64,000 bases of DNA from Plectrocnemia conspersa (Eukaryota; Arthropoda; Insecta; Trichoptera; Polycentropodidae), in assembly GCA_009617715.1 (NCBI GenBank), contig VTFK01000092.1, positions 1,116,001 to 1,180,000 of the forward strand. The letters are read 5' to 3'. The position numbers and the translations under genes were made by a program. Below are positions 1 to 15,500 of the stretch, in pieces (within the stretch, counting starts at the first letter, position 1; the number at the start of each line of letters is the position of its first letter). The notes below the pieces were generated by a model that saw nothing but the letters and a program-made list of their open reading frames with translations, did no database searches and was not told the DNA's origin.

Positions 1-112
1 TGTTCTTTGTCAAAGGTTATATTCCATTATCAAGGTGACGGGAAGATAGCGAATGCATTTGCTAGTTGCTTTCAAAGCCAAACCGTCATAATGGTTTGCT
101 GCTAAAATTGTA

Positions 113-345
113 TTAATCGTCTCGCATCTCAGCACACCCACCTCCCACTTCCCCTGTCTCCAAATAGAATTTGTGCCGGAGACCATCAGCAGTTAAATCG
201 CGACGGTCTACCCGTCCAGGTCGTCTCTCGTGACCTGGCCTAGCGCCTGAATGCGCAGTATGCGGGCGCGAAAGCCAGGCTAGATAATATCCGGTGATCC
301 GGTAATAAGCGACCGTGGGAGGAGGGCGTGGGCCCAAGGACCTTC
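113..345. other. GC-rich block of unknown origin
   Basis: A stretch of clearly higher GC than the surrounding AT-rich DNA. It is open on the minus strand (about 95 codons), but the translation has no motif I recognise. It may be the end of an old retroelement, or a fragment of an unrelated sequence. Nothing else is seen between the window start and this block. Confidence 0.3.
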
Positions 346-390
346 CACACTCAACCTTCGATTTTTTAATAGCGTTTAAATTATTATTTA

Positions 391-640
391 CAAGTGGCAA
401 TTATACACATATTGAGCCGCTGCAGTAGTATTTTATTAAATATAGTTGAAGTTATATGTTAAAATATATAATGCTCGGTAAACGAGGCAGCCAGTCGGAC
501 TCGCAACCTTCCGTTGCAAGTCCGCCAAAGTCGCCAAGAGAATGTGTCCGTCACGCCAGTGTTATCAGAGTGCCGCCAAGCTTAACCATAATAAAACCTA
601 AATAAACACATACATAAATGAGCCCCTGCAGCACACTCCC
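391..640 (+). repeat. Dispersed repeat A, copy 1 (full)
   Basis: One of at least eight copies in this window. The left end carries GGCAATTAGACACAGATTGA-like sequence followed by GCCGCTGCAGTAGTATTTTA. The right part has the block GTGTCCGTCACGCCAGTGTT and ends with AAACCTAAATAAA and a GCCCC run. The interior of about 80 bp differs between copies. No terminal inverted repeat or coding capacity was seen, so it could be a SINE or a non-autonomous DNA element. Confidence 0.7.
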
Positions 641-699
641 CTAGCAATTTATAATTGCGAAATTCTACTAAGAAGAAAAAAGGGGGGCTTGAAATTGCT

Positions 700-965
700 G
701 CTCTACACACGGTGAGGATGGTGGAGCTGATTTAAAAAAATACTGGAGGTACAAAGGTAACAAAGTCGTGATGTATGGTGCGGCGTTGTGGCGCCGCGAG
801 TCTCAGCTATCCGATGACAGCTTGGCGATGATGTTTGTAGATGTGGGGCGCTGGTTTTGCTTTTAGGGCTCCAGGGGTCCGTGTAAGTCTCCATGAGGTG
901 CGATTAGTGGCCCCAAGGTTCGTCGGTGCAGCTTCACGGAGCGCGCGCGAAGGGCCCTGGCATTG
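700..965. other. GC-rich block of unknown origin
   Basis: A second GC-rich patch containing GCGCGCGCGAAGGGCCCTGG. It is open on the minus strand for 63 codons, but the translation is low in recognisable features. I cannot assign it. From its end to about 1250 the DNA is plain AT-rich sequence. Confidence 0.25.
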
Positions 966-1253
966 AGTAAATAAATAAAAGAAGCTGTGACGCGTACTAA
1001 AAATATATTAAGGTTAGTAATATTATACACGTTTTTTAGATTTCTTTTAGAACAAAAAATATTTATTAAAAACTACAGGAATCTTGGTACCAAAACTCGA
1101 CCAATTTTTATAATTTTATTTCCAAGGGTCCATGGAAATATTAAAGAGTTCTTATTGGCTTTTATTATATTTTTATCATTCAAACAATGCCAAATAATGA
1201 GATTGAGAAAATCTTTCTTTATTCCTATGCTCACTCCTGATTCACACCCTAAT

Positions 1254-1403
1254 ATGCCCCCCTCTCTCTTGAATTATATCAGAAAAATGCATGTGATTTA
1301 ATGAAATACAATGAATCTGAATGATATCGAAATTTAAAAAAAACGACCACTGACTGGCTAATTTTTGTCCACCCCACTGGAAATGTATGACCCATGATGA
1401 AAA
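1254..1403 (+). repeat. Dispersed MITE D, copy 1
   Basis: Shares ATTTAATGAAATAC and ACGACCACTGACTGGCTAAT with copies near 35.9, 48.8 and 58.0 kb, flanked by C-rich stretches. The copy at 48.8 kb keeps the termini best. Between this copy and about 1950 the sequence is AT-rich with no feature I can support. Confidence 0.6.
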
Positions 1404-1950
1404 AAGCTAAAAAGTAACACCGAAACAAACTGAACTTAGAATTAGACTTTCGAATTGCAGAATCAGAAAGCATCAAACCAGATTTTTCCGATATAATTAA
1501 ATACATGAAACAGAACGTATGTTCAGTAAATTTATAATACAATACAACTAAATGTTAAAAAGAAAGAAATACAACAAACACATAGGCTTTATTTACAATT
1601 GTTGATATAAATACATTGAAGATATTTCGACTAATTCATAAGGTGTTCTTTTTAAATATATTTTTATAATTTTATGTTCGCCATCATATAGGAGGGCAAG
1701 TTATTAATTATAATATAACCTAGAACCGAACTATGGACTGTGAGTGCAGTCAGGTTCCCGAGAATATGCAAAACCTGCTTCGCGCTGGGTCTCTAAAAAC
1801 GATATTTATATTTGCCATTTAGATATACATCTGGAATATTTATGTAGTAATGGTGGCTATTTTTGATATAGGTACGATTGATTTTGTTATTTTATAGTGG
1901 TATAAGATTTTATTCGGTATATATGTAGGTTGGCTTTTATTTTAAGTAAA

Positions 1951-2112
1951 TCAGTGAGTTACCATATGTTGTGCAAGATATTTCTTAGAACAGAATGCTT
2001 TTCCACGTTTCAGTCATGAACATCGCTATGAGTTTTCATATGTACCGAAAGTCCGGTCATGCATTTGAATGATTTTCTACATTTTTCACATTCAAATTCA
2101 CGATCCTATGAG
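1951..2112 (-). pseudogene. Out-of-frame last two fingers of Z1
   Basis: Directly after the Z1 reading frame slips, two more C2H2 units can be read in other frames on the minus strand: one ending HMKTHSDVHD (frame stop at 2010-2012), and one reading GKAFCSKKYLAQHMVTH before a stop at 1951-1953. The spacing matches the 28-residue finger period. I infer that Z1 once had about 19 fingers and that small deletions uncoupled the last two. Confidence 0.7.
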
Positions 2113-4146
2113 TTTTTAAATGTGCTGAAAGTCCACTTTTTAATTTGAACGCGTTCCCACATTTTTCACATTCAAAGTCACGAACATCACTGTGTGTTTG
2201 AATATGTCGTGAAAGTGTGTTTTTATATTTAAATGCTTTTCCACATGTTTCACATTCAAAGTGACTAACATTGTTATGCGTTTTTATATGTTGTGATAGA
2301 TAGAGTTGACATTTAAATGACTTTTCGCATTTTTCACATTTAAAGTCACGAATATCGATATGAGTATTCATATGTATGGTAAGTTTGCTTTTAAATTTGA
2401 ATGATTTTCCACATTTTTCACATTTAAAGTCATGAATTTCTCCGTGTGTTTGCATATGTAAGGATAGTAATAATTCATTTTTAAACCCTTTTCCACATGT
2501 TTTACATTCAAAAACGTCTCTATGAGTATACATATGTCTCGAAAGTGTGCTTTTATTGTTAAATGCTTTTCCACATGTTTCACATTCAAAATCACGATCT
2601 TGGATATGCGTTTTTATATGTTGTGAAAGATAGTGCTGACATTTGAAAGCTTTTCCACATTTTTCACATTCAAAGTTATAAACATCATTATGAGTTTTCA
2701 TATGTTGTGAAAGTGAGCTTTTAATTACAAATGCTTTTCCACATTTTTTACATTCAAAGTCACGAATTTCACTGTGAATTTTTATATGTACTAAAAATGA
2801 GTTTTTAATAGCGAATGTTTTTCCACATATTTCACATTTAAAGTCTCGAACGTTGGCATGAGTTTGCATATGTTGTGAAAAGGTGCTTTTATATTTGAAC
2901 ACTTTTCCACATATTTTACATTCAAAATCACAAACATCACTATGAGTATACATATGTTGTGAAAGTCTGCTTTTATATTTAAATGTTTTTCCACAGGTTT
3001 CACATTTAAAATCACAAGCATCAATATGTGTATTAATATGTTGTGAAAGATAGCGTTGACATTTGAATGCTTTTTCACATTTTTCACATTTAAAGTCACG
3101 AACATCCTTATGAGTGTGTATATGTCGAGACAGTGCGCTTTTATAGTTAAATGTTTTCCCACATGTTTCACATTCAAAGTTGCCATCTTCGATATGCGTT
3201 TTTATATGCTGTGAAAGATAGAGTTGACATTTAAATGCTTTTCCACATTTTTCACATTTAAAGTCACAAACATCCTTATGAGTATGTATATGTCGAGAAA
3301 GTGCACTTTTAAGGTTGAATGTTTTCCCACATGTTTCACATTCAAAATTGCTATTTTCGATATGCGTTTTTATATGTTGTGAAAGATAGAGTTGACATTT
3401 AAATGCTTTTCCACATTTTTCGCATTTAAAGTCACGAACATCGCTATGAGTTACCATATGTTGTGAAAGATATCTTTTAGAACTAAAGGTTTTACCGCAC
3501 TCGTCGCAAGCATTTTTATAACAAATATCTTGCATATATTGAACCTAAAATTAAAATTTGATTCGTTAGATGCGTTAAGAAAATATAGGAATATATAAAA
3601 TCTATTTGACTATTACGTTGGCGGTGTTGTCAATGTGGTGAGATTGAGATGAAACGTCTATACCGATAGTATTTGCCTTAAGAATATCCTTTACATCGTG
3701 CATTTCTAAAATGAATATAAGTCAATAATTAAAATAAATGAAATTTAACGGAATGCTGCATTCTTAAGAATTGCTAGCCTATTTGTAACATGTCGTCTAC
3801 ATTGTCCAGGTGTGTATCATCGCTGTTATCGTATTCGCATTTTACATTTGAAAACTTGAAAAGAAAACATTATTTATTATCACAAAACAAGTGTCACATT
3901 TCACGGTTCATTACCTCGATTTTACATGGTATCATGTCAATAGAAGCAAACGTATCTTTGTCGTTTTCTATGTCACCTTCTGCAAAGATCGAGTATTTAG
4001 TTGAAGTAAAAATTCAGTCACTTGTCATTAATGTAAACAATAAGTTTGGTATATTTTTAACATAATAGATGTGATATCGATTGACAATTAAACATTTCAA
4101 TAATTAGTTGGGATCAGACGATTATACCCGTTTTGATAAACGCCAT
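2057..4146 (-). CDS. C2H2 zinc-finger protein Z1, 17 fingers, five exons
   Basis: Probable nuclear DNA-binding protein of 578 aa. Coding exons from 5' to 3' are 4146-4128 (19 nt), 3979-3915, 3854-3779, 3705-3617 and 3544-2057; the lengths sum to a whole number of codons. The short first exon begins MAFIKT. Exons 2-4 encode an acidic N-terminal region with no ZAD or KRAB signature that I recognise. The last exon carries 17 tandem C-x2-C-x12-H-x3-H fingers with a 28-residue period. Linkers are of the THxDVxxFxC type rather than the usual TGEKP. Odd units such as CEKCGKAFKCQLYLSQHI alternate with CETCGKTF units, which suggests duplication in pairs. The C-terminus ends in about 15 frame-shifted residues. 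The donor after exon 3 reads GC rather than GT. No DNA target can be inferred. Its closest relatives here are Z2-Z4, 25-35 kb away. Confidence 0.88.
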
Positions 4147-4210
4147 TTTATCTCGGCTCGAAGCTGTCAGTCTTTTTTAGAATGGCTCGAAACAAATGTT
4201 TGGTCCAGAG

Positions 4211-4242
4211 TAGAACGAATTTCTGAGCATGACTGAAAAATA
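4211..4242 (-). promoter_or_regulatory. Conserved upstream box of Z1
   Basis: On the minus strand the block contains GCTCAGAAATTCGTTCTA about 65-95 nt upstream of the start codon. The same block lies at nearly the same distance before Z2, Z3 and Z4, while much of the flanking sequence has diverged. It probably marks a core promoter or proximal element. Confidence 0.6.
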
Positions 4243-4536
4243 ACCAATTTAAAAACAATACTTTTTAGTTGTTTCTTTTAAAATAGTTATTTTATTACAC
4301 TTGATTTTTAATCCACCTTTTAAGTTTGCCAGTTTTTTTAACAAGCAGTATATATATTTTTATATTTCAAGAATTATCTGTTAGCCGCAGTCATATTAAA
4401 AAACACTAAACCTAATTCAAATAATCTAGCTATGAACACCTTCGCATTTAACATACTTTTCAAGATGATAATTGTATAAAATATGTAAAATTTATAAAAT
4501 AAGGTAAAGAATATAAAAAATACAATAAATGTTATT

Positions 4537-4724
4537 GGGGCCTATTTATTTTCAAATTTAGATTTCATTATGGCCAAACTTGACGACACTCTGGTAACAC
4601 TGGCATGACGGTTTCTCTCTACTGAAAACCCTCGGCGCGTTTGCATGCGTCGAGGGCTCGTGCCCCTCATTTGTATAAATAACCATGTAAATAACTTTAA
4701 TTCTCAATAAAACACTACTGTATT
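4537..4724 (-). repeat. Dispersed repeat A, copy 2
   Basis: Minus-strand copy. It starts with GGGGCCTATTTATT and continues through TTATGGCCAAACTTGACG and CTCTGGTAACACTGGCATGA. The far end is cut short at ACACTACTG. Its variable interior holds a small palindromic stretch around GCGTTTGCATGCGTCGAGGG. Confidence 0.65.
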
Positions 4725-5640
4725 AACTGGTCCCAAGATAAGCTTTGCGCCCTGTTAATTAGGATGGATCACAGAAAATTAACATTTTTTTCGAACCACT
4801 ATAGTACGGAAAAGTTGTCTCCTGTAATAAAAATCGGTTGACTCTCCAGTCCTGCATCGTATTAAAAGTTTAGAGAAACTGTCGAGATTGAACTTTCTTC
4901 GTATTTTTTTATTAGTATTTAAAATTCTGCAATAATATCTAAAATAGTTTGGTATGCTTATTTTATGGTTCAATAGAGTTAAATAAATTAAAGCATTATT
5001 AATATTTCAATGTTTTCCAGCCGCGCATTGTGGTGACGACAAAAACTCTACTGCCCAGGACATTGCTTAAATTTGTTAGTATCCCTGACGTTTGAAAGAG
5101 GAAGGGGTCTCGCAACCAACACCTACCAGAAAAGTAATTTCTATTTATAGATTAGTTTTTCTGAGAATCACTTCTTTATCCATTTTCGGAAAGGTGCTTA
5201 AAATATACATATAGTAGTAGTCATAAAAATATTAATAAATATATTTAAAATAAAAATCTAAAAGTAACTGTTTAATTAAAACCCAGATATCAGTCCTAAT
5301 ATTAACATAATTATATAAATAATGAGCACGTCCGGAAGCGGAAGCGACGGCTTAGAACAATTATTTATAAGATTCACTTTATTTTATACAAAAAATACAG
5401 ATAAAACTAAATAAAATAATTTTAATAAACACTAACCAATTTTTATTACATACACATAGATATATAGTATACATAAAATAGATAAGTTAAGATAAATTTT
5501 ATTTATTTATTGTAAGGATTGTAACCCGTGATAGAATTTTGACCCTCCACGCACAACGCATATACAGTGATATATAAATTTAAGCTTAACATTTGTAAGG
5601 GTCAAATGTGAACTGAATTGTTAAAATGCGAATTAATTTG
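4725..5640. other. Intergenic, no feature seen
   Basis: AT-rich DNA between the Z1 upstream repeat and AGXT2. It contains short GC-rich patches near 5030 and 5325 but no gene, RNA or complete transposon that I can support. The last part is probably the AGXT2 promoter and 5' UTR. Confidence 0.5.
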
Positions 5641-5705
5641 GTTAATTTAGTCATAGCGTTTAGTGTGAAAACAGTTTTGGACACGGAATAAAGTCTAAGG
5701 AAAAA

Positions 5706-9258
<3,553 letters not shown>

Positions 9259-9391
9259 TGATTTAAGTTTTTTAAAATACGGGTGGATGGTAATGAAACA
9301 TTATTTTTAATGTGAAGTTTTATTAAAAATTCAACATTTTCTTGATTATGTGTACATTATTAAATATTACATACTTGATTTGAAAAATAAA

Positions 9392-12300
9392 ACGGAACTT
9401 TATTTAGTCCCCCAATAACCTACATATCACACGGTAAGTGCATTATTTAACAATAACGATGACAAAATAAACTGACTGAATTCTCATGTGTTAGATGTTT
9501 GAATTTTTTTATTTTGGAACATCACATAATCTATGTATATTCAATCATTGAAGACTATTTATACAAGTATGCAGCAATTAAATCTAAAGAATTATTAATA
9601 TTTGTGTAATTTAAAATAGAGATCGTCGTCGATGGTTAGTTAATAAAAATAAGGAAGAACTATACTTTCTATGAACAATAGAGACTTTGGAATATAAATT
9701 TAATCGTCTTCTTATGGAAGACTGCAATGCGATAATTGAGTGACATAAAGTTTTAACGTTTTACCTTACATGGACTATGAGCACCATTCTCTTTTTATAT
9801 AAATTATAATAAAATATACTATATACAGAGTGGGTAAAGAAAGACATTTTTTAAAGTAGATATTCAACAGATAGTTGCAAAATATCTCCATATATAAGAA
9901 AGTTTTTTATATTTTAACCCAAACTGTGTAACAACATAGTTTCACCTTACGTTAATACAATAATAAATATAATAACAATTTTATACATACATACATACTG
10001 CAATAATACAATAATGTGCAAAAACAGTAAAAAAAGACCAGTCCATTGTGAATAGAGATATATAATTTTGTAATACTGGACGAAACTACATCAGACGGAA
10101 AAGATTACAACGCTTAACAATAATTTGGCACGATAATAGTGTAAATGCATAAATATGTATATAAATTAAAAAAAATAGTAAAAAACTTGAGCAAACACGC
10201 GACAGTAGAAGAATGCGCAGAAGATCTCTAGAGATCGACGGACAAGAATTATTAAAAAAACAAACAAGAGATTCGTTTTGATCTTCCGACACACGACTAT
10301 AAAATACATTAATGTATATCACACCTAATTTAATCATCGTTATACAAGGTCACTTTGATTCAATGTGTTCTAAATTATAATAATTTATTTCTATCGTTTA
10401 ATAACGTTGTGGAAGAGTGATGGTTTAATTGTTTAATATCTATAAGTAAGTAATCTAATGCAATTTAGAGATACGAATCATTGGGAAGTGTAGATTATTA
10501 AATATTCTAATTTGCTTCATGCATGATAAACATGCTTCCACATTTTTATCAAAAACAGTGTTAAAATTTCTTAATCTTTTCGTGTAGATAAACTAAATAC
10601 ACATAGCTAAGCAAATTTCGATGAAAATAGCTATTTATTCCAATGGTTTAACAAAAAACTATGGCAAGTGAGTAAAATCGCACATAGGAAATGTTAAAAT
10701 CATGAGGTAAGATGATATTCTATTTGCGAAATACATTCATAACCAGATGCTAAATGATTCTGGTGTATCAAGGTTATCATTGTAATGTAAAATAAATTCA
10801 TACATTATAAAATATTATGACATCGCTGTAGCTAGAATTAAATATTTTTATTTCTGAAAATGTATTTATAATAGGATTAAGAATGTATATAAGGTTTGAC
10901 TTTATATTTCAATAATAATTATCAATTTAAATTATATGAGCGATTTTTAAACTGCATAGCTAGATTATTTTATATAAATATTGATTACTGATTTTAGATG
11001 AGATTTTAATCATTAATATACACCTGTAAATTATATTAGAAACATCATAGACTTAATAATTCTACGGAAGCAATGTTACAATTTCAAGTTATTGATTTTC
11101 TCAAATATTATATACATCTTTACATACAACATCTACGTCATGGATTTTCATATTGACACGCAATTACAATCGGTTGACTTAATCTATCTTTGGGAGCCAA
11201 GGTCTTCCAAATATCGCATTCTAAGTTCCTAATTTTATTATCACAAGCGCTCAGAAACGCTTCAATATTTACTCGGCAATTTCAAACATATTTTCTCTCC
11301 GCCGCTAAAACATGGAATGAGATTGAGAAAACGAAAAATCAGTACAAACATAATATAGTCACCGAATCACAAATGGAATGAAACAGAGAAGCGGAAGTTT
11401 TTTCCTTCAAAGATGCAATTTTTAAAACTAAAATCGTTGTACATAGATTAGTTGTTACTAACGGAAACAAAAAAAAAACATCTAAAGCGAAATAAAAACA
11501 GACTAGAACTTACTTGATTAAAAAAACTATATAATATAAAATATATGTATACTCATAAAAAATATGTGTTATTAAGGTAGTAATTACAAGAGTCACGTAT
11601 TCGATATTGATTTTTGCATTATGCAGTGACCTTTGACGCCTTGTTACGTATGTTACAAAACACACAAGGCTTTTAATTAATTTATTTTGTGTGAAGAAAA
11701 AGTGGAAGACCTTTCGTATTAAAGGCGATTGAATCTATTTAACAATAAAATATGGTAAATTGTAAAGTCAAAGATAATGTCGTTTTTAAGCTTAGAAGAT
11801 GTAACACAAAATAATAAAGAAAATGTTTTTTTCAACACTTTGCCTTGTTATATTTCAATGACAAACACGTTGTTTTAGATCGAGTAAGACTTGATAATCA
11901 TCTAACTGGAATCTATATTGATATTTAAATTATTTTCCTGCAATAGTTGATTTAAATTATGCATTACTTAGCTATTACGACAAACAACATTATTTATGAC
12001 CTTATCTAATAACATAACACATTACGGTATATTTTTTAAATATAATGTTATAATTCTCATGTCATTGTTATATGTATATGTTACAGCGATTTGTACATTA
12101 TAAAAAAAATATGCACTATTTTTTAACAACCCACATATTTTTACCTTCCGTGCCTTCCAAATATTTTTACAAAAGTATAAAACATGTAAACAAAAAAAGC
12201 GTAATTGTCAACTTTTCTCACACAGTAATGAATGTAAATTGAGTAATTAACACCCAGTTCAAGATAATTATTATTATTTTTTATCTTTCAGATTTAAAAT

Positions 12301-12480
12301 ATTACATATACATTAACCGTAACATATAATATAAAATAACGCATAAACTTTCACTGTAATTAATACGCCCAAAATTGCAGTGGTAACCCTGAGCACGTTA
12401 TTACTAATGATCATTGTGAATATCATAGCACGGACATAAATTAAAATTTGGTCAAATCAACAATCATCAGCGCTTAATTA
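9392..12480. other. Intergenic or 3' UTR region, no gene seen
   Basis: Three kilobases of AT-rich DNA between the convergent AGXT2 and TMEM64 genes. Part of it must be 3' UTR of one or both. I saw short TACA runs near 9985 and many stop codons in every frame, but no gene, RNA or recognisable mobile element. Confidence 0.5.
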
Positions 12481-12569
12481 TAAGACGAGTGTCATACGAC
12501 AGTCGGACCTTCAGCTTCGCTGTGACACGAAGATTCAGGCGTTTCGGGCCTCAAGAGCCCGACCGCCTG

Positions 12570-15500
12570 CTAGCTAATCAGCGACGCCGAGCTGCTGGAA
12601 GCCGACAGACCTCCCTCTCGTCCTATGTCTGCTTCGAGAAGAATTATGGTCAGCTCCTTCTTGGCTTTCTGTATCACCCATATCATCAATGATATACCGA
12701 TGGTTATCTAAAAATGGAATAAATATTGATAAAGCCCTTTTTATTGGAAGCAGTTATTTTATTGTGTGCGAATAAGTACCTGAAAAGCAAATACGATATA
12801 ACCAGTTACGTGCGATTGCTGGAGCACGTCGTGCATGGATCGGAGAGTGGATCCTAGATAAACGTTGATGATCTGCGCCGGTAGGAGGCCAACGCACGAA
12901 GCTACGTAGTAACGAATACCGCTTACGTTACCTAACTGTATAAAAAATAATAATCTTGATAATTAATTTAATAGATTGATACAAAAGTTAAGGTTAAAAA
13001 TGAATTTTTTTTATCAGTATTTTGATTTTTATCTATAGCTTTAATATGTTTAAAATGTATTTTTGATACAGGCTATTACCGATAGATTATTATATAATAG
13101 TAATCAATGACTATAGAGTGAATTCTTGTAACGGTGAAAATGTAAGACTACTCAATTCAACAGTTATTCGGAAACGTCACAGACTTATTTCTAAACATTT
13201 GGTGTGATAATAAAGTTAGATAGATCAAAATTAAATATGCAACAAAGCCAATATATTTTTAAATGCCAGAAGAGCAATCTGGATACACCGAGAATGTTTA
13301 AATTTCCATTGTCAGCAAAAGGCCGGTTTGACAGATTCAAATCTTCACTGCAATTAGCACAGCATTGAAGGAACCAAGGTAGCTGCGAATGCTGATTGAG
13401 AAGCTCCTTTGTCTTTCCCCAAAAACTTGAAGAAAATAATAGAGGATAAACAGTATTTTTAATGTTGACGAAAGGTAGCCATTCTGGAAAAAGAATGCCT
13501 AGAAGAATACTTGTAGCTTGCAAGTCAGATTTTTTCCTGGATTTAAAGCAGTTAAAAATCAGTGATTTTATTTTAAGCCAATTCTAATCTAGCAATCTGA
13601 GAATCCTAGAGCAAATCTAATCTTAAAGTGATATGGAAAACCAACGATGAGGCATGGATTACAGCTACCATCGTGAAAAATATGTAGTTATCTACAGAAG
13701 ATCGAGTAGCAAATATTAAACAAAACGTTAATAAGACTAAGACCTGTCACAAAAAAATCTTTGTCCCATCTGACTTCACTGCTACTTGTATCAATTCGCG
13801 TCCACATATCAAAATTACCTAAAGGTATTGGACACAATTTTAGATTTCCTCTTCAATTTTGCCATTGCCATGCAATTATTAAAAAAATAATTAAGTGTTA
13901 AATACTCATGTTTTAGAACCAGATTTTTTTATTATTTTTGGTCAGAATTTGTACAAAAAGGTCAGAATATGATCAGCCAGAATAAATATTAGATGGTTAG
14001 AATTTTAATATACGGTAGAAATTTATATTAAATGGTTAGAATTTAAATTGGACTTGTAAGAATTATTTTGACAAATGGTAAGAATCGTTTATTTCAGTCA
14101 GTATTTATTACAGCTCATTGATTAGTATTTATGATCTGTATTTTAATCTGAAAGTCAGTTTTATGCTGATATATGGTCAGCATAATAATACACGGTCATT
14201 ATCAGTGTTTTAGGCCCAACTTATTTGGTTGGGCTAGCAACATTGTCAGATTTTAACACAACGAGCAAAGCTTGCTCTCTGCCACCGTTCTGTTGTTATT
14301 CCCAATTCGGTCGTCGCTCCTACATACTATTAAATAGATTCGTTGAGAGTTATTCATGGGGTGTTCACTGTTCTGACAAACGCTCGCTCCCACCTAACCA
14401 ATCCAACAGTTCAGGTGCGAGAAAGATTTTTCTAAAATAAATAATTTATTGCCCATTCATATTTATGAATGTTATATTTTTTTAATTCACATGACTGTTT
14501 TATATTTTAATTCTGACCGTATACTATTTTTATTTTAACCATTTTTAACCTCTGAATAATATATGACCATTCATTATTTTAATTCTGAATGTTCTATATT
14601 TTTATTCTAACCGTTTGATATTTATTCAGACCCTTGAGTAAAAAAATTTTGACCGAAATTTGATTTTTATTCTGACCCTGATAAGTTGATTTAAATTCTG
14701 ACCGTTAAATATATAATAGTTTTGTAACCGTTGGTCAAAATCGATATTACATATTCGTACCCTAACCCTAGATTGAGGTTTTGAATAATCGCAGTCGGTA
14801 CATGACATTAAAAATAGGTACATATATGTGATCAGATTTTCAAAATAAGTTGCCGAAAATAAAAATAGTCCTAATATATTTGCATTATTCAAATATAAAA
14901 AATCGTAGAAAAAAAACATAAAAAATACTGTCTGATACAAATCGAATCAGGAAACGCTTTTTCTTATCTATAGCTTCAATATGTAGAAAACCAGTAGCTT
15001 GCGGTGTTATTTACCTTTCGTATAATGAATTGATTTGTAATCTTATCTGGCATAAAAAATATATTGCACATTAAATGAAAAAATACGAGAATCGGTAAAT
15101 TAAATAAATTAAACCTATGAATAGGACAATAAACTCGTGGCACTATTTTTAGTACTTGTTAGTTAACACGTACTAAATTTTCTGTTCAAACTCAAATCTA
15201 GCCTAAATGAATGTAATAACGGTTTAATGGTACATTTGTTTAGGTTAGGTTTGAATAGCTTTAACAACTGGTGATTTTTAAGGGTGGCGCCAGTACTAAC
15301 TAACAATTAGCGCATATTTTTATAATGGGAAATTGCGATAATGATACAAGTCTTTCCAAATGATTAATTGGTTTAATTGGAGGCCATAAGCAGTTCAACG
15401 TGTACAGAAAATGCTATTTTTCCCATGAAAAATTTCAATACCTCATTTGAACAGTTAACTAAATTTAAGAAGTGTTGTGTATTTAATTGAATCTGTTGAT

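Noticed and set aside
113..400. 95-codon minus-strand frame near the window start
   Set aside because: GC-rich and open by composition; no homology recognised and no splice or start context.
2368..3186. Open frames reading NVKHVEKHL-type repeats within the finger arrays
   Set aside because: These are frame-shifted readings of the C2H2 repeats (FECEKCGKAF read one base off). The same applies at 29.7-30.4, 34.2-34.5 and 38.2-38.4 kb.
2057..3544. Regular 84-bp repeat that could suggest a satellite or CRISPR-like array
   Set aside because: The period is exactly 28 codons and the repeats encode C2H2 fingers; this is a eukaryotic gene.
14225..14440. 71-codon open frame in the core of element C
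   Set aside because: No family resemblance; it lies inside a repeat whose other copies do not keep the frame.
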